Assembly: GCF_004614165.1 (NCBI RefSeq) | Contig: NZ_SPVG01000156.1 | Span: forward strand, 1-58,663 | Source of the DNA: Duganella callida | Lineage (GTDB): Bacteria; Pseudomonadota; Gammaproteobacteria; Burkholderiales; Burkholderiaceae_D | Direction of reading: 5' to 3' | DNA: 58,663 nt | Part shown: positions 27,721 through 36,935 of the stretch, piece by piece | Layout: each line of letters starts with the position of its first letter | How positions within the stretch are numbered: position 1 is the stretch's first letter | Translations under genes and position numbers: made by a program | The notes under the pieces: generated by a model | The model's input: the letters and a program-made list of their open reading frames with translations, nothing else | What the model was told of the DNA's origin: nothing | Database searches by the model: none

Positions 27721-28548
27721 TCAGGGCAGCAGAACGGCCAATTCCTGCGCGCTGCGTTGCAGTACGGGAAGGAACTCGTCACGCAGCCGTTCGACACTGA
27801 TGCGCGCGGCCTGGGTGCCGACGTTGAGCGCGGCCACCACCGCGCCGGAGGCGCCACGCACCGGTACCGCGATCGAGCGCAGGCCGATTTCCAGTTCCTC
27901 GTCGTTGATGGCGTAGCCGTCACGGCGCACCTGCCGCAGCACCTCGTGCAGCCGCTGCTTGTCGACGATGGTATTCGGCGTCATCGGGCGCAGGCTGACG
28001 CGGGCCAGGTAGGCATCCAGTTCGGCATCCGGCAGGTGCGACAGCATCACGCGGCCCAGCGACGTGCAGTAGGCCGGCAGGCGACTGCCGGTGTTCAACG
28101 CCACCGACATCACACGGGAGGTGGCGGAGCGGGCCACGTACAGCACCTCGTCTTCTTCCAGCACCGCCAGCGAGCTCGATTCGTTGAGCGCGCGACTGAT
28201 GTTGTTCAGATAAGGCTGGGCCGACACGGTCAGCGGCGTCGAAGAAAGGTAGGAGTAGCCCAGGGTCAGGACCTTGGGCCGCAGCGAGAAGTTATTCAGT
28301 TCGGCGTCAACGTAGCCCAGTTCGCGCAGGGTGTGCAGGCAGCGGCGCACCGCCGCGCGCGGGATGCCGGTCTTCTGGCTGATGCCGGCGATGGTCTGCG
28401 GCTGGCGCGCATCGCTGAACGCCTGCAGCACGGCCAGGCCGCGCGCGAGCGAGGTCATGAAGCTTGGATCGGTCAGGGCGTCGATCTGTTCGGAGATGGT
28501 GGGCGCGCGTTCCGGCTCCCCGACGGGGTGGCTTGTAATTTTGGACAT
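27721..28548 (-). CDS. pcaR: IclR-family regulator PcaR
   Basis: The 275 residues carry an N-terminal winged helix (SLARGLAVLQAFSDARQPQTI, ISQKTGIPRAAVRRCLHTL) and an IclR effector domain with GSRLPAYCTSLGRVMLSHL and DEELEIGLRSIAVPVR. These match the PcaR/PcaU/PobR subgroup, which controls beta-ketoadipate pathway genes and responds to beta-ketoadipate or protocatechuate. It is divergent from pcaIJF, and two PcaR-type boxes lie in the shared 106-base intergenic region, which supports the name. Confidence 0.9.
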   Translation of the reverse strand: MSKITSHPVGEPERAPTISEQIDALTDPSFMTSLARGLAVLQAFSDARQPQTIAGISQKTGIPRAAVRRCLHTLRELGYVDAELNNFSLRPKVLTLGYSYLSSTPLTVSAQPYLNNISRALNESSSLAVLEEDEVLYVARSATSRVMSVALNTGSRLPAYCTSLGRVMLSHLPDAELDAYLARVSLRPMTPNTIVDKQRLHEVLRQVRRDGYAINDEELEIGLRSIAVPVRGASGAVVAALNVGTQAARISVERLRDEFLPVLQRSAQELAVLLP

Positions 28549-28571
28549 GGCGTGATTTTAGTCGGTTTTGC

Positions 28572-28600
28572 TTGACCCGTGAGGGTGCGCGGCCTACACT
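28572..28600 (+). promoter_or_regulatory. Sigma70-type promoter of pcaIJF
   Basis: TTGACC (28572-28577) and TACACT (28595-28600) are separated by exactly 17 bases and lie 55 bases upstream of the pcaI ATG. Transcription would start near 28607, inside the first PcaR-type box. This is a pattern match only. Confidence 0.55.
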
Positions 28601-28603
28601 GAG

Positions 28604-28638
28604 CGTTCGATAATCAATTACATGTTCGATTATCGCAC
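28604..28638 (+). promoter_or_regulatory. Two PcaR-type boxes, 20 bases apart
   Basis: GTTCGATAATCAATT (28604-28618) and GTTCGATTATCGCAC (28624-28638) are direct repeats on the same helix face, two turns apart. Both resemble the 15-bp PcaR site GTTCGATAATCGCAC described for Pseudomonas putida. They lie at and just after the predicted pcaI transcription start and can also serve pcaR autoregulation. Confidence 0.7.
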
Positions 28639-28654
28639 AATTTGAAGGGCAACC

Positions 28655-29320
28655 ATGATAGACAAAACTTATGCTACGCTGGAGCGGGCGGTGGCCGACA
28701 TCCACGACGGCGCCACCGTCATGATCGGCGGCTTCGGCAACGCCGGCATGCCGTCCGCGCTGATCGACGCCCTGATCGCGCAGGGCGCGCGCGACCTCAC
28801 CATCGTCAACAACAACGCCGGCAATGGCGAAACCGGGCTGGCGGCGCTGCTCAAGGCGAGGCGCGTGCGCAAGATCATCTGTTCGTTTCCGCGCCAGGCC
28901 GATTCGCATCATTTCGATGCGCTGTACCGCGCCGGCGAGATTGAACTGGAACTGACGCCACAAGGGAATCTGGCGGAGCGCATCCGCGCCGCCGGCGCCG
29001 GCATCGGCGGCTTCTTCACGCCGACCGGTTACGGCACGCAGCTGGCCGAGGGCAAGGAGACGCGCCTGATCGACGGCCGCCACTACGTGCTGGAATCGCC
29101 CATCCATGCCGATTTCGCGCTGATCAAGGCACTGCGCGGCGACCGATGGGGCAATCTGGTCTACCGCAAGACGGCGCGCAACTTCGGCCCCATCATGGCC
29201 ATGGCCGCCAGGACCACCATCGCACAGGTGCAGCAGGTGGTGGCGCTGGGCGAACTCGATCCGGAAGCGATCGTCACGCCTGGCATTTTCGTACAGCGCG
29301 TGGTGAGGGAGGCAGCATGA
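28655..29320 (+). CDS. pcaI: 3-oxoadipate CoA-transferase subunit A
   Basis: PcaI and PcaJ together transfer CoA from succinyl-CoA to beta-ketoadipate, the penultimate step of aromatic (protocatechuate/catechol) degradation. The 221 residues show the CoA-transferase alpha signature: GGFGNAGMP (25-33), IVNNNAGNGETGLAALL, and GGFFTPTGYGTQLAEGKE. An AAGGGC ribosome-binding site precedes the ATG. The end overlaps pcaJ by four bases. Confidence 0.95.
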   Translation: MIDKTYATLERAVADIHDGATVMIGGFGNAGMPSALIDALIAQGARDLTIVNNNAGNGETGLAALLKARRVRKIICSFPRQADSHHFDALYRAGEIELELTPQGNLAERIRAAGAGIGGFFTPTGYGTQLAEGKETRLIDGRHYVLESPIHADFALIKALRGDRWGNLVYRKTARNFGPIMAMAARTTIAQVQQVVALGELDPEAIVTPGIFVQRVVREAA

Positions 29321-29967
29321 GTAACCGTTACAGCCGCGAGCAGATGGCCGCGCGCGTGGCGCAGGACATTCCCGAAGGCGCCTACGTCAATCTGGGCATC
29401 GGCCTGCCGACCAAGGTTGCCAACTATCTGCCAGCCGACCGCGAGGTATTTCTGCACAGCGAGAACGGCCTGCTGGGCATGGGGCCGGCGCCGGCGCCCG
29501 GCGAGGAAGATGAAGACCTGATCAACGCCGGCAAGCAGCCGGTAACGCTGCTGACCGGCGGCGCCTTCTTCCATCATGCCGATTCGTTCGCGATGATGCG
29601 CGGCGGTCATCTGGATGTGTGCGTGCTGGGCGCCTTTCAGGTGTCGTCCGCTGGCGATCTGGCCAACTGGCATACGGGCGCGCCGGATGCGATACCGGCC
29701 GTCGGCGGCGCCATGGACCTGGCGCTGGGCGCCAAGCAGGTGTTCGTGATGATGGAACATCAGACCAAGACCGGCGAAAGCAAGATCGTCGAAGCGTGTA
29801 CCTATCCGCTCACGGCGATGGCGTGCGTCAGCCGCATTTATACCGACATGGCCGTGCTGGACGTGACACGCGATGGCCTGGCCGTACGCGAAATGGCACC
29901 CGGCCTCACGTTCGACGAACTGCAGGCCGCGACCGCGGCGCCTCTAATCAAAGGAAACGCACCATGA
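29317..29967 (+). CDS. pcaJ: 3-oxoadipate CoA-transferase subunit B
   Basis: This is the catalytic beta subunit, 216 residues. The active-site glutamate lies in [10 protein letters not shown] (E49), and the CoA-transferase beta features [14 protein letters not shown] and [17 protein letters not shown] are present. The start ATG 29317 overlaps the pcaI stop, and the end overlaps pcaF, so the three genes are translationally coupled. In-frame upstream starts lie within pcaI and are rejected. Confidence 0.95.
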   Translation: MSNRYSREQMAARVAQDIPEGAYVNLGIGLPTKVANYLPADREVFLHSENGLLGMGPAPAPGEEDEDLINAGKQPVTLLTGGAFFHHADSFAMMRGGHLDVCVLGAFQVSSAGDLANWHTGAPDAIPAVGGAMDLALGAKQVFVMMEHQTKTGESKIVEACTYPLTAMACVSRIYTDMAVLDVTRDGLAVREMAPGLTFDELQAATAAPLIKGNAP

Positions 29968-31181
29968 AGGACGCATTTATCTGTGACGCCATCCGCACGC
30001 CGATCGGCCGCTATGGCGGCGCGCTGAAAGACATCCGCGCGGACGACCTGGGCGCGGTACCGCTGCGCGCGCTGATGGAGCGCAATCCCGGCGTTCAGTG
30101 GAACCAGGTGGACGATGTGATCTACGGCTGCGCCAATCAGGCCGGCGAAGACAACCGCAACGTGGCGCGCATGTCGCTGCTGCTGGCCGGTCTGCCGCAG
30201 GAGGTGCCCGGCACCACCATCAACCGCCTGTGCGGCTCCGGCATGGATGCGGTGGGCACGGCGGCGCGCGCGATTCAGGCTGGCCAGGCCGAATTGATCA
30301 TCGCCGGCGGCGTGGAGTCGATGACCCGCGCGCCCTACGTCATGGGCAAAGCCGACAGCGCATTTTCTCGCGCGGCGAAAATCGAAGACACCACCATGGG
30401 CTGGCGCTTCGTAAACGCTGCACTGCAGGCAGCCTACGGCACCGACACCATGCCGGAGACGGCCGAAAACGTGGCGCAGGACTACCGGATCAGCCGCGCG
30501 GATCAGGATGCGTTCGCGCTGGCGAGCCAGAACAAGGCTGCGGCGGCGATTGCGCACGGCATCTTCACGCAGGAGATCGTGCCGGTCGAGCTTCCGCAGA
30601 ACCGCCGCGCCAAGACGCCCGGCGAACCGCCGCTGTTCGCGCAAGATGAGCATCCGCGCGCGACCTCGCTGGAAGCGCTGGCCAGGCTGAAAGGCGTAGT
30701 GCGCGCCGACGGCACGGTCACCGCCGGCAATGCCTCCGGCATCAACGATGGCGCTTGCGCACTGCTGATTGCCAACGGTGACGCGGCCAGCCGCCACGGG
30801 CTGAAGCCGTTGGCCCGCGTGGTCGGCATGGCGACGGCCGGCGTAGCGCCACGTGTGATGGGCATCGGCCCGGTGCCGGCGGTGCGCAAGCTGCTGCGCC
30901 AGACCGGCCTGACGCTGGAGCAAATGGATCTGATCGAACTGAATGAAGCCTTCGCCGCGCAAGGGTTGGCCGTGCTGCGCGAACTCGGTCTGCGCGACGA
31001 CGATCCGCGTGTGAATCCGAACGGCGGCGCCATCGCGCTGGGGCATCCGCTGGGCATGAGCGGCGCGCGCCTGGTCACCACCGCGGCTTACCAGTTGCAG
31101 CGCTGCGGCGGCCGCTATGCGCTGTGCACCATGTGCATCGGCGTGGGCCAGGGCATTGCATTGATCATCGAGAGGGTATAA
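29964..31181 (+). CDS. pcaF: 3-oxoadipyl-CoA thiolase
   Basis: PcaF cleaves beta-ketoadipyl-CoA to succinyl-CoA and acetyl-CoA, the last step of the pathway. The 405 residues contain the thiolase nucleophile in [12 protein letters not shown] (C90), the [16 protein letters not shown] histidine motif, and the second active-site cysteine in [12 protein letters not shown] 29964 overlaps the pcaJ stop and follows AAAGGAA. No pcaB, pcaC, pcaD, pcaG or pcaH gene is in the window, so upstream steps are encoded elsewhere. Confidence 0.95.
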   Translation: MKDAFICDAIRTPIGRYGGALKDIRADDLGAVPLRALMERNPGVQWNQVDDVIYGCANQAGEDNRNVARMSLLLAGLPQEVPGTTINRLCGSGMDAVGTAARAIQAGQAELIIAGGVESMTRAPYVMGKADSAFSRAAKIEDTTMGWRFVNAALQAAYGTDTMPETAENVAQDYRISRADQDAFALASQNKAAAAIAHGIFTQEIVPVELPQNRRAKTPGEPPLFAQDEHPRATSLEALARLKGVVRADGTVTAGNASGINDGACALLIANGDAASRHGLKPLARVVGMATAGVAPRVMGIGPVPAVRKLLRQTGLTLEQMDLIELNEAFAAQGLAVLRELGLRDDDPRVNPNGGAIALGHPLGMSGARLVTTAAYQLQRCGGRYALCTMCIGVGQGIALIIERV

Positions 31182-31201
31182 CCGGGATACCCGCCAGCCC
31201 G

Positions 31202-31207
31202 TATAAT
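31202..31207 (+). promoter_or_regulatory. Consensus -10 hexamer upstream of the response regulator gene
   Basis: A perfect TATAAT lies 29 bases upstream of the response-regulator start, and AGGAG follows at 31223-31227. I see no good -35 hexamer at 16-18 bases, so the promoter may need an activator. Confidence 0.4.
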
Positions 31208-31235
31208 TGCGCTACTTTGTTCAGGAGAGCATGTA

Positions 31236-31898
31236 ATGCGGCTGTTGCTGGTGGAAGACGACCCGATGATAGGCGAAAGCATCGAGGACGGCCTGCGTGG
31301 CGAGAACTACGCGGTCGACCGCGTGCGCGACGGCCACGCCGCCGATCTGGCGCTGAGCAGCGTCAATTACGACCTGCTGTTGCTGGATCTGGGTCTGCCG
31401 CGCAAGCAGGGCATGGACGTGCTGCGCACGCTGCGCGCGCGCGGCCAGGACTTGCCGGTGCTGATCATCACGGCCCGCGACGGCATCGCGGCCAGGGTCG
31501 AAGGCCTGGACAGCGGCGCCGACGATTATCTGGTCAAGCCCTTCGACCTGGAAGAACTGCTGGCGCGCATCCGCGCCCTGCTGCGCCGGCGTGTGGCCCG
31601 GACGCAGTCTTTCATATCTCACGGCCCCCTGACACTGGACCTGGCCAGTCACGAGGTGCGCTTCGAGGGCCAGCCGGTCAAGCTCTCGGCGCGCGAGTTT
31701 TCCATTCTGCGCGCCTTGCTGGACAATCCGGGCGGTGTGGTATCGAAACGCCAGCTGGAGGAAAAGCTCTATGGCTGGAACGCCGAGATCGAAAGCAACA
31801 CGGTGGACGTTTATGTGCACCGCTTGCGCAAAAAATTCGGCACCGATTTCATCACGACGGTGCGCGGGGTCGGCTACAAAGTGGCGGCCACGTCGTGA
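31236..31898 (+). CDS. OmpR-family response regulator, PmrA/QseB-like
   Basis: The 220 residues have a receiver domain with acidic pocket E7-D8-D9, phospho-acceptor D51 in LLLLDLGLP and K101 in YLVKPF, then a winged-helix DNA-binding domain (LSAREFSILRALLDNPGGVVSKRQLEEKL, with NTVDVYVHRLRKKF). It is closest in pattern to PmrA/QseB-type regulators. The histidine kinase overlaps it by four bases. The nearby TTAATG-N5-TTAATG repeats upstream of arnT and the arnA-like gene are plausible targets. Confidence 0.92.
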   Translation: MRLLLVEDDPMIGESIEDGLRGENYAVDRVRDGHAADLALSSVNYDLLLLDLGLPRKQGMDVLRTLRARGQDLPVLIITARDGIAARVEGLDSGADDYLVKPFDLEELLARIRALLRRRVARTQSFISHGPLTLDLASHEVRFEGQPVKLSAREFSILRALLDNPGGVVSKRQLEEKLYGWNAEIESNTVDVYVHRLRKKFGTDFITTVRGVGYKVAATS

Positions 31899-33175
31899 GG
31901 ACCATCCGCCAGCAATTGATGATCGGTTTGCTGGGCGCCACGCTGGCCTGCGTGGTGGGCGCCGGCGCCATGCTGTATCGCTCGCTGCTGACCGAGACCA
32001 AGGAGCTGGCCGACCTGCAACTGCGTCAGCTCGCCGGCGCCCAGCCGGGAGAGGTCAAGGGCAGCCACGATCCGGAGGAAGCGTTTGTGCTGCAGACGTG
32101 GGACGCCAGCGGCGAGCGGCGCTACGAGGCCGCCGCGCCGGATTTGCCGCATCTGCCGCGGTATGACGCACAGGGCTACCGGGATGCGCAGGTGAATGGC
32201 GCCGTCTGGCGCATCTACGGCACCAGCGCGGCGGGACGCTACACGCAGGTGAGCCAGCCGCATGACGCGCGCCATGTTCTGGCGGCGCACATGGCCTTGC
32301 GCGCCGGCGCGCCGTTGCTGCTGATCGCCGTGCTGTTTTCCGGCTTGGTGATGCTGATCGTGCGACGCGCGCTGCGGCCGCTGCTGCGTCTGGAGCAGGC
32401 GGTGGCGGGGCAATCGCCCACCGCACTGCGCCCGCTCGATCCCGAGGCGACTGCTCCGGATCTGCGTCCGGTGGTGGAAGCGCTGAATGGCCTGATGGAC
32501 AAGTTCGAGGAAGCCATGGCGGCTCAGCGCACCTTTATCGCCGACGCGGCCCATGAATTGCGCTCGCCGCTGACGGCGCTCAAGCTGCAGCTGCAACTGG
32601 TCGAGCGGGCCGACGGCGCCGAGGCGCGCGCGCTGGCGCTGGCCAGACTGCACGAACGGCTGGATCGGGGCAGCCACCTGGTGCATCAGCTGCTCAGCCT
32701 CGCGCGTCAGGAGTCGGGCACGGGGCCGGCGCAATGGAAGCCGATCGACCTCAATGAGCTGCTGGGAAGCGTGGTGGCCGATCATTCCGCCCTGGCCGAC
32801 AGCCGCGGCATCGACCTCGGGGTGGAAAGCGCGCAAGCCATTGTGCTGCACGCGGACGGCGACGGCATGCGCGTCATGCTGAACAACCTGGTGGACAATG
32901 CGCTGCGTTATATCCAGGCGGGAGGTCGGGTCGATCTGCTGGCCGGCAGGGAGGATGGCCGCATCTATGTGCAGGTGCGCGACAATGGCCCGGGCGTCGC
33001 GCCAGAACACCGCGAACGCTTGTTCGACCGCTTCTTCCGCCCGGACGGCAATGAAGCCTGGGGTTCCGGGCTGGGCCTGTCCATCGTCCGCAGCATCGCC
33101 GACCGGCACCATGCGGTGGTCCGGCTGGGCGAGGGCGAACAAGGCCGGGGATTCATCGTCACGGTGCTGTTTTAA
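31895..33175 (+). CDS. Sensor histidine kinase, PmrB/QseC-like
   Basis: GTG 31895 overlaps the regulator stop, giving 426 residues. Two membrane helices (about 8-28 and 138-157) flank a short periplasmic domain of about 110 residues. H220 lies in the H-box FIADAAHELRSPLTALK. The N box (NNLVDNALRYI), G1 (DNGPGV), F box (LFDRFFRPDG) and G2 (GSGLGLSIV) are intact. A kinase of this type with arnT immediately downstream usually senses envelope stress, cationic peptides or metal. The signal is not shown here. Confidence 0.92.
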   Translation: MRTIRQQLMIGLLGATLACVVGAGAMLYRSLLTETKELADLQLRQLAGAQPGEVKGSHDPEEAFVLQTWDASGERRYEAAAPDLPHLPRYDAQGYRDAQVNGAVWRIYGTSAAGRYTQVSQPHDARHVLAAHMALRAGAPLLLIAVLFSGLVMLIVRRALRPLLRLEQAVAGQSPTALRPLDPEATAPDLRPVVEALNGLMDKFEEAMAAQRTFIADAAHELRSPLTALKLQLQLVERADGAEARALALARLHERLDRGSHLVHQLLSLARQESGTGPAQWKPIDLNELLGSVVADHSALADSRGIDLGVESAQAIVLHADGDGMRVMLNNLVDNALRYIQAGGRVDLLAGREDGRIYVQVRDNGPGVAPEHRERLFDRFFRPDGNEAWGSGLGLSIVRSIADRHHAVVRLGEGEQGRGFIVTVLF

Positions 33176-33188
33176 TGCGGCGTTAATG
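33172..33188 (+). promoter_or_regulatory. PmrA-type direct repeat upstream of arnT
   Basis: TTAATG (33172-33177) and TTAATG (33183-33188) are separated by five bases, an 11-base period typical of PmrA/OmpR-type tandem half-sites. The first copy overlaps the kinase stop codon. A TAGACT hexamer 10 bases downstream could be the -10. The same arrangement recurs at 34838-34854. Confidence 0.65.
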
Positions 33189-33232
33189 TAGGAAGGCATA
33201 GACTGCGCCGGTTCTTCCTTCACCGCGCCTTT

Positions 33233-34834
33233 ATGTCCAGGACCTGCCGCTACACGCTGATCGCCGTTTTCATCCTCGCTTCCCTGCTTGTCCTGCATGT
33301 CCGCACCCTGGTGCCGCCCGATGAAGGCCGTTATGCCGAGATGGCCCGCGAAATGTTTTTCAGCGGCGACTGGATCACCACGCGGCTGAACGGCATCAAA
33401 TACTTTGAAAAGCCACCCCTGCATACCTGGATGAGCGCCTTGTCGTTCGCGGCATTCGGCGTCGGTGAATGGCAGGCGCGCTTGTGGAACGGCGTCTGCG
33501 GCATTGCCGGGGTGCTGTTGGTCGGCTACACCGGCAGCCGCGTCTTCTCGCGCACGGCGGGGTTGTATGCGGCGGCAATCCTCGCTTCCATGGTGTTCTG
33601 GTCGGCCGGCTCGCAATTCAACACGCTCGACATCGGCGTGGCCGCGACCATGTGCATATCGCTGTGCGCACTGCTGCTCGCCCAGCGGGATGATGCGGCT
33701 CCCGCGCAACGCCGCAACTGGATGCTGGCCTGCTGGGCGGGCATGGCGCTGTCGCTGCTGGCCAAGGGCCTGATCGGCCTTGCGCTGCCCGGCGCGGTAC
33801 TGGTTCTGTATGCGCTGCTGTCCGGCGACCGCGCGATAGCACGTCGTCTGCACCCCTGGACTGGCGGCGCGCTGTTCCTGGCGATTGCACTGCCATGGTT
33901 CTTGCTGGTCGCGGCGCGCAACCCCGAACAGCCGCAGTTCTTTTTCATACATGAGCATTGGGACCGGTTCTTCCTCAAGACCCACCATCGCGAGGGGCCA
34001 TGGTATTACTTCCTGGTGTTGCTGGCGCCGGCGACGATGCCCTGGCTGCCGCTGCTGCCGGCGGGATTGATAGCTGCGCGGCGGCGCGTGCAGGGCCAGT
34101 TTCAGCCCCGGATGCTGCTGCTGATCTGGGTGCTGTTTATCCTGTTCTTTTTCAGTTATTCGAGTTCCAAGCTGCCAGGCTACATGCTGCCGGTGTTCCC
34201 GGCATTGGCTTTGCTGGCTGGCCTTTGTCTCGAGCAGGCATCCACGCGCCTGGCATGTGCACCGCCCATGCTGCTTGCGGCCGCCGGTGCAGCCGGCATG
34301 GCCACTGTGCCCGCGTCGCCGCTGGATGGGCGTTTGCTGATGGCGGCGTGCGGCGTCGCGGTGGTCGGCGGACTGGCCGGCTGGCTGATGGTAAGGCAGG
34401 GCAGGCGCGCTGCGATGGTGCTGGTGGTCGCGGCAGGTGCGTGGGCCATGACCCAGTTCGCCATGGCGTCCTACGAACCTCTCGGCAGGCGCCAGGCCGG
34501 CCTCGATCTGGCGCTGGAGGTACGGCCAGAGCTGGCTGCCGATACGCCCGTGTATTCAGTCGGTGCGTACGAACAGTCGCTGACCTTCTACCTGGGGCAT
34601 ACCGTCATCCCTGTGGCATATACCGACGAACTGGGCTTCGGTCTGACGCGGGAACCGGAGCGCGGCATCGCCTCATTGTCGGCATTCTCGCAGTTGTGGC
34701 GTCGAGCGGCGGCGAACGGCAGCCCCCAGTTTGCGATCATCCGGGCCGACCTGTATGAGACGCTGCGTGCCGATGGACTGCCGATGCGGGTGCGGGCCAG
34801 AAATGAGCGGGTGGTGCTGGTTTCGAGCCGCTGA
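33233..34834 (+). CDS. ArnT-like lipid A glycosyltransferase (GT39/GT83 family)
   Basis: The 533-residue membrane protein has about twelve hydrophobic segments. It has the ArnT/PMT signature near the N-terminus: PPDEGRYAEMAREM, where the first acidic residue is catalytic in the family, followed by YFEKPPLHTW. ArnT transfers 4-amino-4-deoxy-L-arabinose from an undecaprenyl carrier to lipid A, lowering polymyxin binding. Placement right after a PmrAB-like pair supports this. Related family members use other sugars, so the exact donor is not certain. Confidence 0.85.
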   Translation: MSRTCRYTLIAVFILASLLVLHVRTLVPPDEGRYAEMAREMFFSGDWITTRLNGIKYFEKPPLHTWMSALSFAAFGVGEWQARLWNGVCGIAGVLLVGYTGSRVFSRTAGLYAAAILASMVFWSAGSQFNTLDIGVAATMCISLCALLLAQRDDAAPAQRRNWMLACWAGMALSLLAKGLIGLALPGAVLVLYALLSGDRAIARRLHPWTGGALFLAIALPWFLLVAARNPEQPQFFFIHEHWDRFFLKTHHREGPWYYFLVLLAPATMPWLPLLPAGLIAARRRVQGQFQPRMLLLIWVLFILFFFSYSSSKLPGYMLPVFPALALLAGLCLEQASTRLACAPPMLLAAAGAAGMATVPASPLDGRLLMAACGVAVVGGLAGWLMVRQGRRAAMVLVVAAGAWAMTQFAMASYEPLGRRQAGLDLALEVRPELAADTPVYSVGAYEQSLTFYLGHTVIPVAYTDELGFGLTREPERGIASLSAFSQLWRRAAANGSPQFAIIRADLYETLRADGLPMRVRARNERVVLVSSR

Positions 34835-34837
34835 ATT

Positions 34838-34854
34838 TTAATGCGCCTTTAATG
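34838..34854 (+). promoter_or_regulatory. PmrA-type direct repeat upstream of the arnA-like gene
   Basis: TTAATG (34838-34843) and TTAATG (34849-34854) are spaced by five bases, identical in layout to the site ahead of arnT. The flanking bases also agree: both are preceded by TT and followed at 17-18 bases by GCCGGTT. This strongly suggests one regulator for both genes. Confidence 0.65.
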
Positions 34855-34904
34855 AAAGCCGTGGCACCATCGCCGGTTTGACTTAACAGCTATCCGGTGC
34901 ATTC

Positions 34905-35945
34905 ATGAAGAAAGTCCTCATCCTCGGCGTCAACGGCTTTATCGGCCATCACCTGTCCAAGCGCATTCTCGCCACCACGGACTGGCATGTGTACGGTATG
35001 GACATGAACACCGATCGCATCAGCGATCTGCTGGCGCACGAGCGCATGCACTTCTTCGAAGGCGACATCACCGTCAACAAGGAGTGGGTCGAGTACCACG
35101 TCAAGAAGTGCGATGTGATCCTGCCGCTGGTGGCCATCGCCACGCCGTCGACCTACGTCAAGGCGCCGTTGCGCGTGTTCGAACTGGACTTCGAGGCCAA
35201 CCTGCCGATCGTGCGCTCGGCCGCCAAATACGGCAAGCACCTGGTGTTCCCGTCGACCTCGGAAGTGTACGGCATGTGCCACGATGAAGAGTTCGATCCG
35301 GAAAACTCGGAACTGATCTGCGGCCCGATCAACAAGCCGCGCTGGATCTATTCCAACGCCAAGCAGCTGATGGACCGCGTGATCTGGGGCTACGGCATGG
35401 AAGGCCTGAACTTCACCCTGTTCCGTCCATTCAACTGGATCGGCGCCGGCCTGGATTCGATCCACACGCCGAAGGAGGGTTCCTCGCGCGTGGTGACGCA
35501 GTTCTTCGGCCATATCGTGCGCGGCGAGAACATCTCGCTGGTGGACGGCGGCCACCAGAAGCGCGCCTTCACCGACATCGACGACGGCATCGACGCGCTG
35601 ATGAAGATCATCGAAAACAAGAACGGCGCCGCCACCGGCAAGATCTACAACATCGGCAACCCGGTCAACAATTACTCGATCCGCGAACTGGCCGACATGA
35701 TGATGGCGCTGGCGCCGCAATATCCCGAGTACGCCGATGGCGCCGCCAAGGTCAGGATCGTCGAGACCACCTCGGGCGCCTACTACGGCGACGGCTACCA
35801 GGACGTCAAGAACCGCGTGCCGAAGATCACCAACACCTGCGAAGAACTGGGCTGGAAACCGACCACCAGCATGGCCGACGCGCTGAAGAAGATCTTCGAC
35901 GCCTACCGCGGCCAGGTCGCCGAGGCGCGGGCGCTGGTCAGCTGA
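34905..35945 (+). CDS. UDP-glucuronate decarboxylase, ArnA dehydrogenase domain alone
   Basis: The 346 residues match the C-terminal half of ArnA: Rossmann loop GVNGFIGHHL (8-17), LPLVAIATPSTYV, STSEVYG, the catalytic YSNAK pair, and LFRPFNWIGAGLDS. ArnA in enterobacteria is fused to a formyltransferase. Here that domain is absent, as in stand-alone enzymes making UDP-4-keto-pentose or UDP-xylose. It converts UDP-glucuronate by oxidative decarboxylation. ArnB, ArnC and ArnD genes are not in the window, so completion of the Ara4N pathway depends on other loci. Confidence 0.9.
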   Translation: MKKVLILGVNGFIGHHLSKRILATTDWHVYGMDMNTDRISDLLAHERMHFFEGDITVNKEWVEYHVKKCDVILPLVAIATPSTYVKAPLRVFELDFEANLPIVRSAAKYGKHLVFPSTSEVYGMCHDEEFDPENSELICGPINKPRWIYSNAKQLMDRVIWGYGMEGLNFTLFRPFNWIGAGLDSIHTPKEGSSRVVTQFFGHIVRGENISLVDGGHQKRAFTDIDDGIDALMKIIENKNGAATGKIYNIGNPVNNYSIRELADMMMALAPQYPEYADGAAKVRIVETTSGAYYGDGYQDVKNRVPKITNTCEELGWKPTTSMADALKKIFDAYRGQVAEARALVS

Positions 35946-35946
35946 A

Positions 35947-36855
35947 TCAGATCGCCGGCAGGGATTTGAACGGGTCGGCCGCTTCCACGTAGCGCATGGC
36001 GGAGTGGACGTCGCGCCAGCCGACGTACTCCATCAAGGTTTTCAAATCCCAGCCGCTGGAACTGGCCCAGTTGGCGAAGCCGCGCCGCAGCGAATGGCTG
36101 CTGTATTCATCGGCGAACGGCACCGCTGCGGCGCTGAACACGGCGCGCAGCAACGGCACCAGGCTGTTGATGTGCAACCCGACCGGGCTGACATTGCCCC
36201 AGCGGTCCACGCCGCGAAACACGGGACCATCCCGCAACCCCGCCGCCCCGACCCAGTCCAGATAAGCATCGACGGGGCAGAGGCTGGCCAGTGCCGGCGC
36301 CTTGAAGGTTTTGCCGCGGGCCTGTCGATCGCCCTTGGAATAGGGCAGGAAGCAGGTCATGCCTTTACCGGCAACCGCCTGGACATGCTCGACACGCAAC
36401 CGCGTCAGCTCATCGCCGCGAAATCCGCGCCAGAAACCCAATAGCAACAAGGCTTTGTCGCGAAGGTGGCGCAGCTTTGCGGCCGGTTCCGCACCTGCCG
36501 CTGCCGCATCGAGCCAATTCACCACCGCACGCAACTGCTCCAGTTGGAGCGGACGCGCCTGCTTTTCCTGCGCGGGATGCAGCGTCCTGATCCCCTTGAG
36601 CACCTTGCGCACCAGCGGCGACTTGGTGGGATCGGCAAAACCCTGGTCTGCATGCCATTGCGCCAGCGCCGCCAGGCGCTGCTGCAGCGTATTGATGGCC
36701 AGCGTGTCGGCGTAATGCGCGAGATAACTGGCGATGCTGTCCGCCGTCGCCGGCAAAAATCCGCCCCATTCCACTTCAAAATGGCGCACCGCGCCCTGAT
36801 AACTGCGCCGGGTATTCGCCCGTTCGGAAGCGTGGAGGTAGCGTTCTATGGTCAT
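35947..36855 (-). CDS. Tyrosine recombinase / site-specific integrase
   Basis: An N-terminal SAM-like core-binding domain (NTRRSYQGAVRHFEVEW) is followed by a catalytic domain with the first arginine in GFWRGFRGDELTRL, the HSLRRGFANWAS box (H-x-x-R) and the tyrosine in SAMRYVEAAD. So the R-H-R-Y set is present. Starts at ATG 36855 (302 residues) and GTG 36867 are both possible. It ends two bases from the convergent arnA-like gene. No att repeats or cargo genes are evident nearby, so it looks like a resident recombinase tied to the divergent KfrA-like gene. Confidence 0.88.
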   Translation of the reverse strand: MTIERYLHASERANTRRSYQGAVRHFEVEWGGFLPATADSIASYLAHYADTLAINTLQQRLAALAQWHADQGFADPTKSPLVRKVLKGIRTLHPAQEKQARPLQLEQLRAVVNWLDAAAAGAEPAAKLRHLRDKALLLLGFWRGFRGDELTRLRVEHVQAVAGKGMTCFLPYSKGDRQARGKTFKAPALASLCPVDAYLDWVGAAGLRDGPVFRGVDRWGNVSPVGLHINSLVPLLRAVFSAAAVPFADEYSSHSLRRGFANWASSSGWDLKTLMEYVGWRDVHSAMRYVEAADPFKSLPAI

Positions 36856-36935
36856 AGCAGGGCTCACATGCGATAAGCTGACATTATCACATTAGAGAAA
36901 ATAGGCCAAATAGCAAACACAACCCAGAAGTTTTA

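Noticed and set aside
31174-31192. Hairpin GGGTAT-N7-ATACCC after pcaF as a terminator
   Set aside because: The stem is only six base pairs, it overlaps the pcaF stop region, and no T tract follows.
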